From the NCBI GenBank assembly GCA_902478995.1, contig CABSNF010000034.1:1-22452 (forward strand): a stretch of DNA of 22,452 nt. Reading direction: 5' to 3'. This stretch comes from an uncultured Collinsella sp. GTDB taxonomy: Bacteria; Actinomycetota; Coriobacteriia; Coriobacteriales; Coriobacteriaceae. The position numbers and the translations under genes were made by a program. Shown in pieces: positions 22,363 to 22,452 of this stretch. The notes below the pieces were generated by a model, which saw nothing but the letters and a program-made list of their open reading frames with translations, was not told where the DNA came from and ran no database searches. The stretch's first letter is position 1. Each line of letters opens with the position of its first letter.

Positions 22363-22395
22363 CCGTGAGCCATCGTATCACGCGCGGGCTCACGG
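22363..22395. promoter_or_regulatory. Operator-like inverted repeat around a -10 element of the aminopeptidase gene
   Basis: CCGTGAGCC (22363-22371) and GGCTCACGG (22387-22395) are exact reverse complements 15 bases apart. Between them, on the minus strand, is the extended -10-like TGATACGAT (TACGAT at 22372-22377). A regulator bound here would cover the promoter. No -35 hexamer is evident. A hairpin role is possible too. Confidence 0.45.
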
Positions 22396-22418
22396 TGGCG
22401 GGGGAGCTTGATGTGAGG

Positions 22419-22452
22419 CTGTCTCTTATACACATCTGACGCTGCCGACGAA
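22419..22452. other. Nextera transposase adapter (sequencing artefact)
   Basis: CTGTCTCTTATACACATCT (22419-22437) is the Tn5 mosaic end, and GACGCTGCCGACGA (22438-22451) completes the reverse complement of the standard Nextera Read 1 adapter. It is at the very end of the window. True genomic sequence therefore stops at about 22418. In translation it gives false N-termini beginning MYKRQ and MCIRDS on the minus strand. Confidence 0.98.

Overview
The window looks like a contig piece from a high-GC Gram-positive bacterium, most likely a Collinsella-like member of the Coriobacteriia. The basis is the actinobacterial division set (ftsQ, ftsZ, sepF, yggT and divIVA, with no ftsA in view), the high GC with strong C/G preference at third codon positions, and the gut-anaerobe style of the enzymes. 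The genus is an inference from overall resemblance, not a database result. The last ~34 bases are a Nextera transposase adapter, not genome.

Layout. (1) 1-3537, division block, + strand: 3' part of ftsQ, then ftsZ, a terminator, and pgeF. (2) 3534-7970, phosphate block, + strand: pstS, pstC, pstA, pstB, phoU. pgeF and pstS overlap by four bases, and an 11-bp-spaced direct repeat resembling a PHO box lies upstream of pgeF. (3) 8090-10649, second half of the division block, + strand: yggS, sepF, yggT (no ATG/GTG/TTG start) and divIVA, then a strong terminator. The pst-phoU block therefore sits inside what is normally one continuous ftsZ-pgeF-yggS-sepF-yggT-divIVA neighbourhood. (4) 10816-13366, - strand: a small nitroreductase, an A+C-skewed intergenic stretch with repeated CCAAAG words and a perfect 25-bp inverted repeat, then a PhoU-like DUF47 protein and a PiT phosphate permease. 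(5) 13617-16750, + strand: a small unknown protein, a Bax inhibitor-1 family membrane protein, a TIGR02452/PARG-like protein with an altered catalytic motif, and an SGNH hydrolase. (6) 16812-19260, - strand: thiD and thiC, with a TPP riboswitch in front of thiC. (7) 19331-22322: a single-pass membrane protein (+), then yaaA (-) and an M18 aminopeptidase (-). Two copies of a ~62-bp palindromic repeat lie 40-43 bp beyond the stops of yaaA and of the aminopeptidase.

How the genes work together. FtsZ, SepF, YggT, DivIVA, FtsQ and PgeF build or tidy the division septum and cell wall. With no ftsA visible, SepF is the likely FtsZ membrane anchor. Two phosphate uptake systems are present: high-affinity PstSCAB with PhoU, and low-affinity PiT with DUF47. 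ThiC and ThiD make and phosphorylate the pyrimidine half of thiamine. I found no rRNA, tRNA, CRISPR array, transposase or phage gene, and no gene-free stretch longer than 300 bases. I did not find a clear new multi-gene system. The best leads are the palindromic repeat family, the PARG-like protein with QEA in place of QEE, the non-canonical yggT start, and the pst block inside the division cluster.
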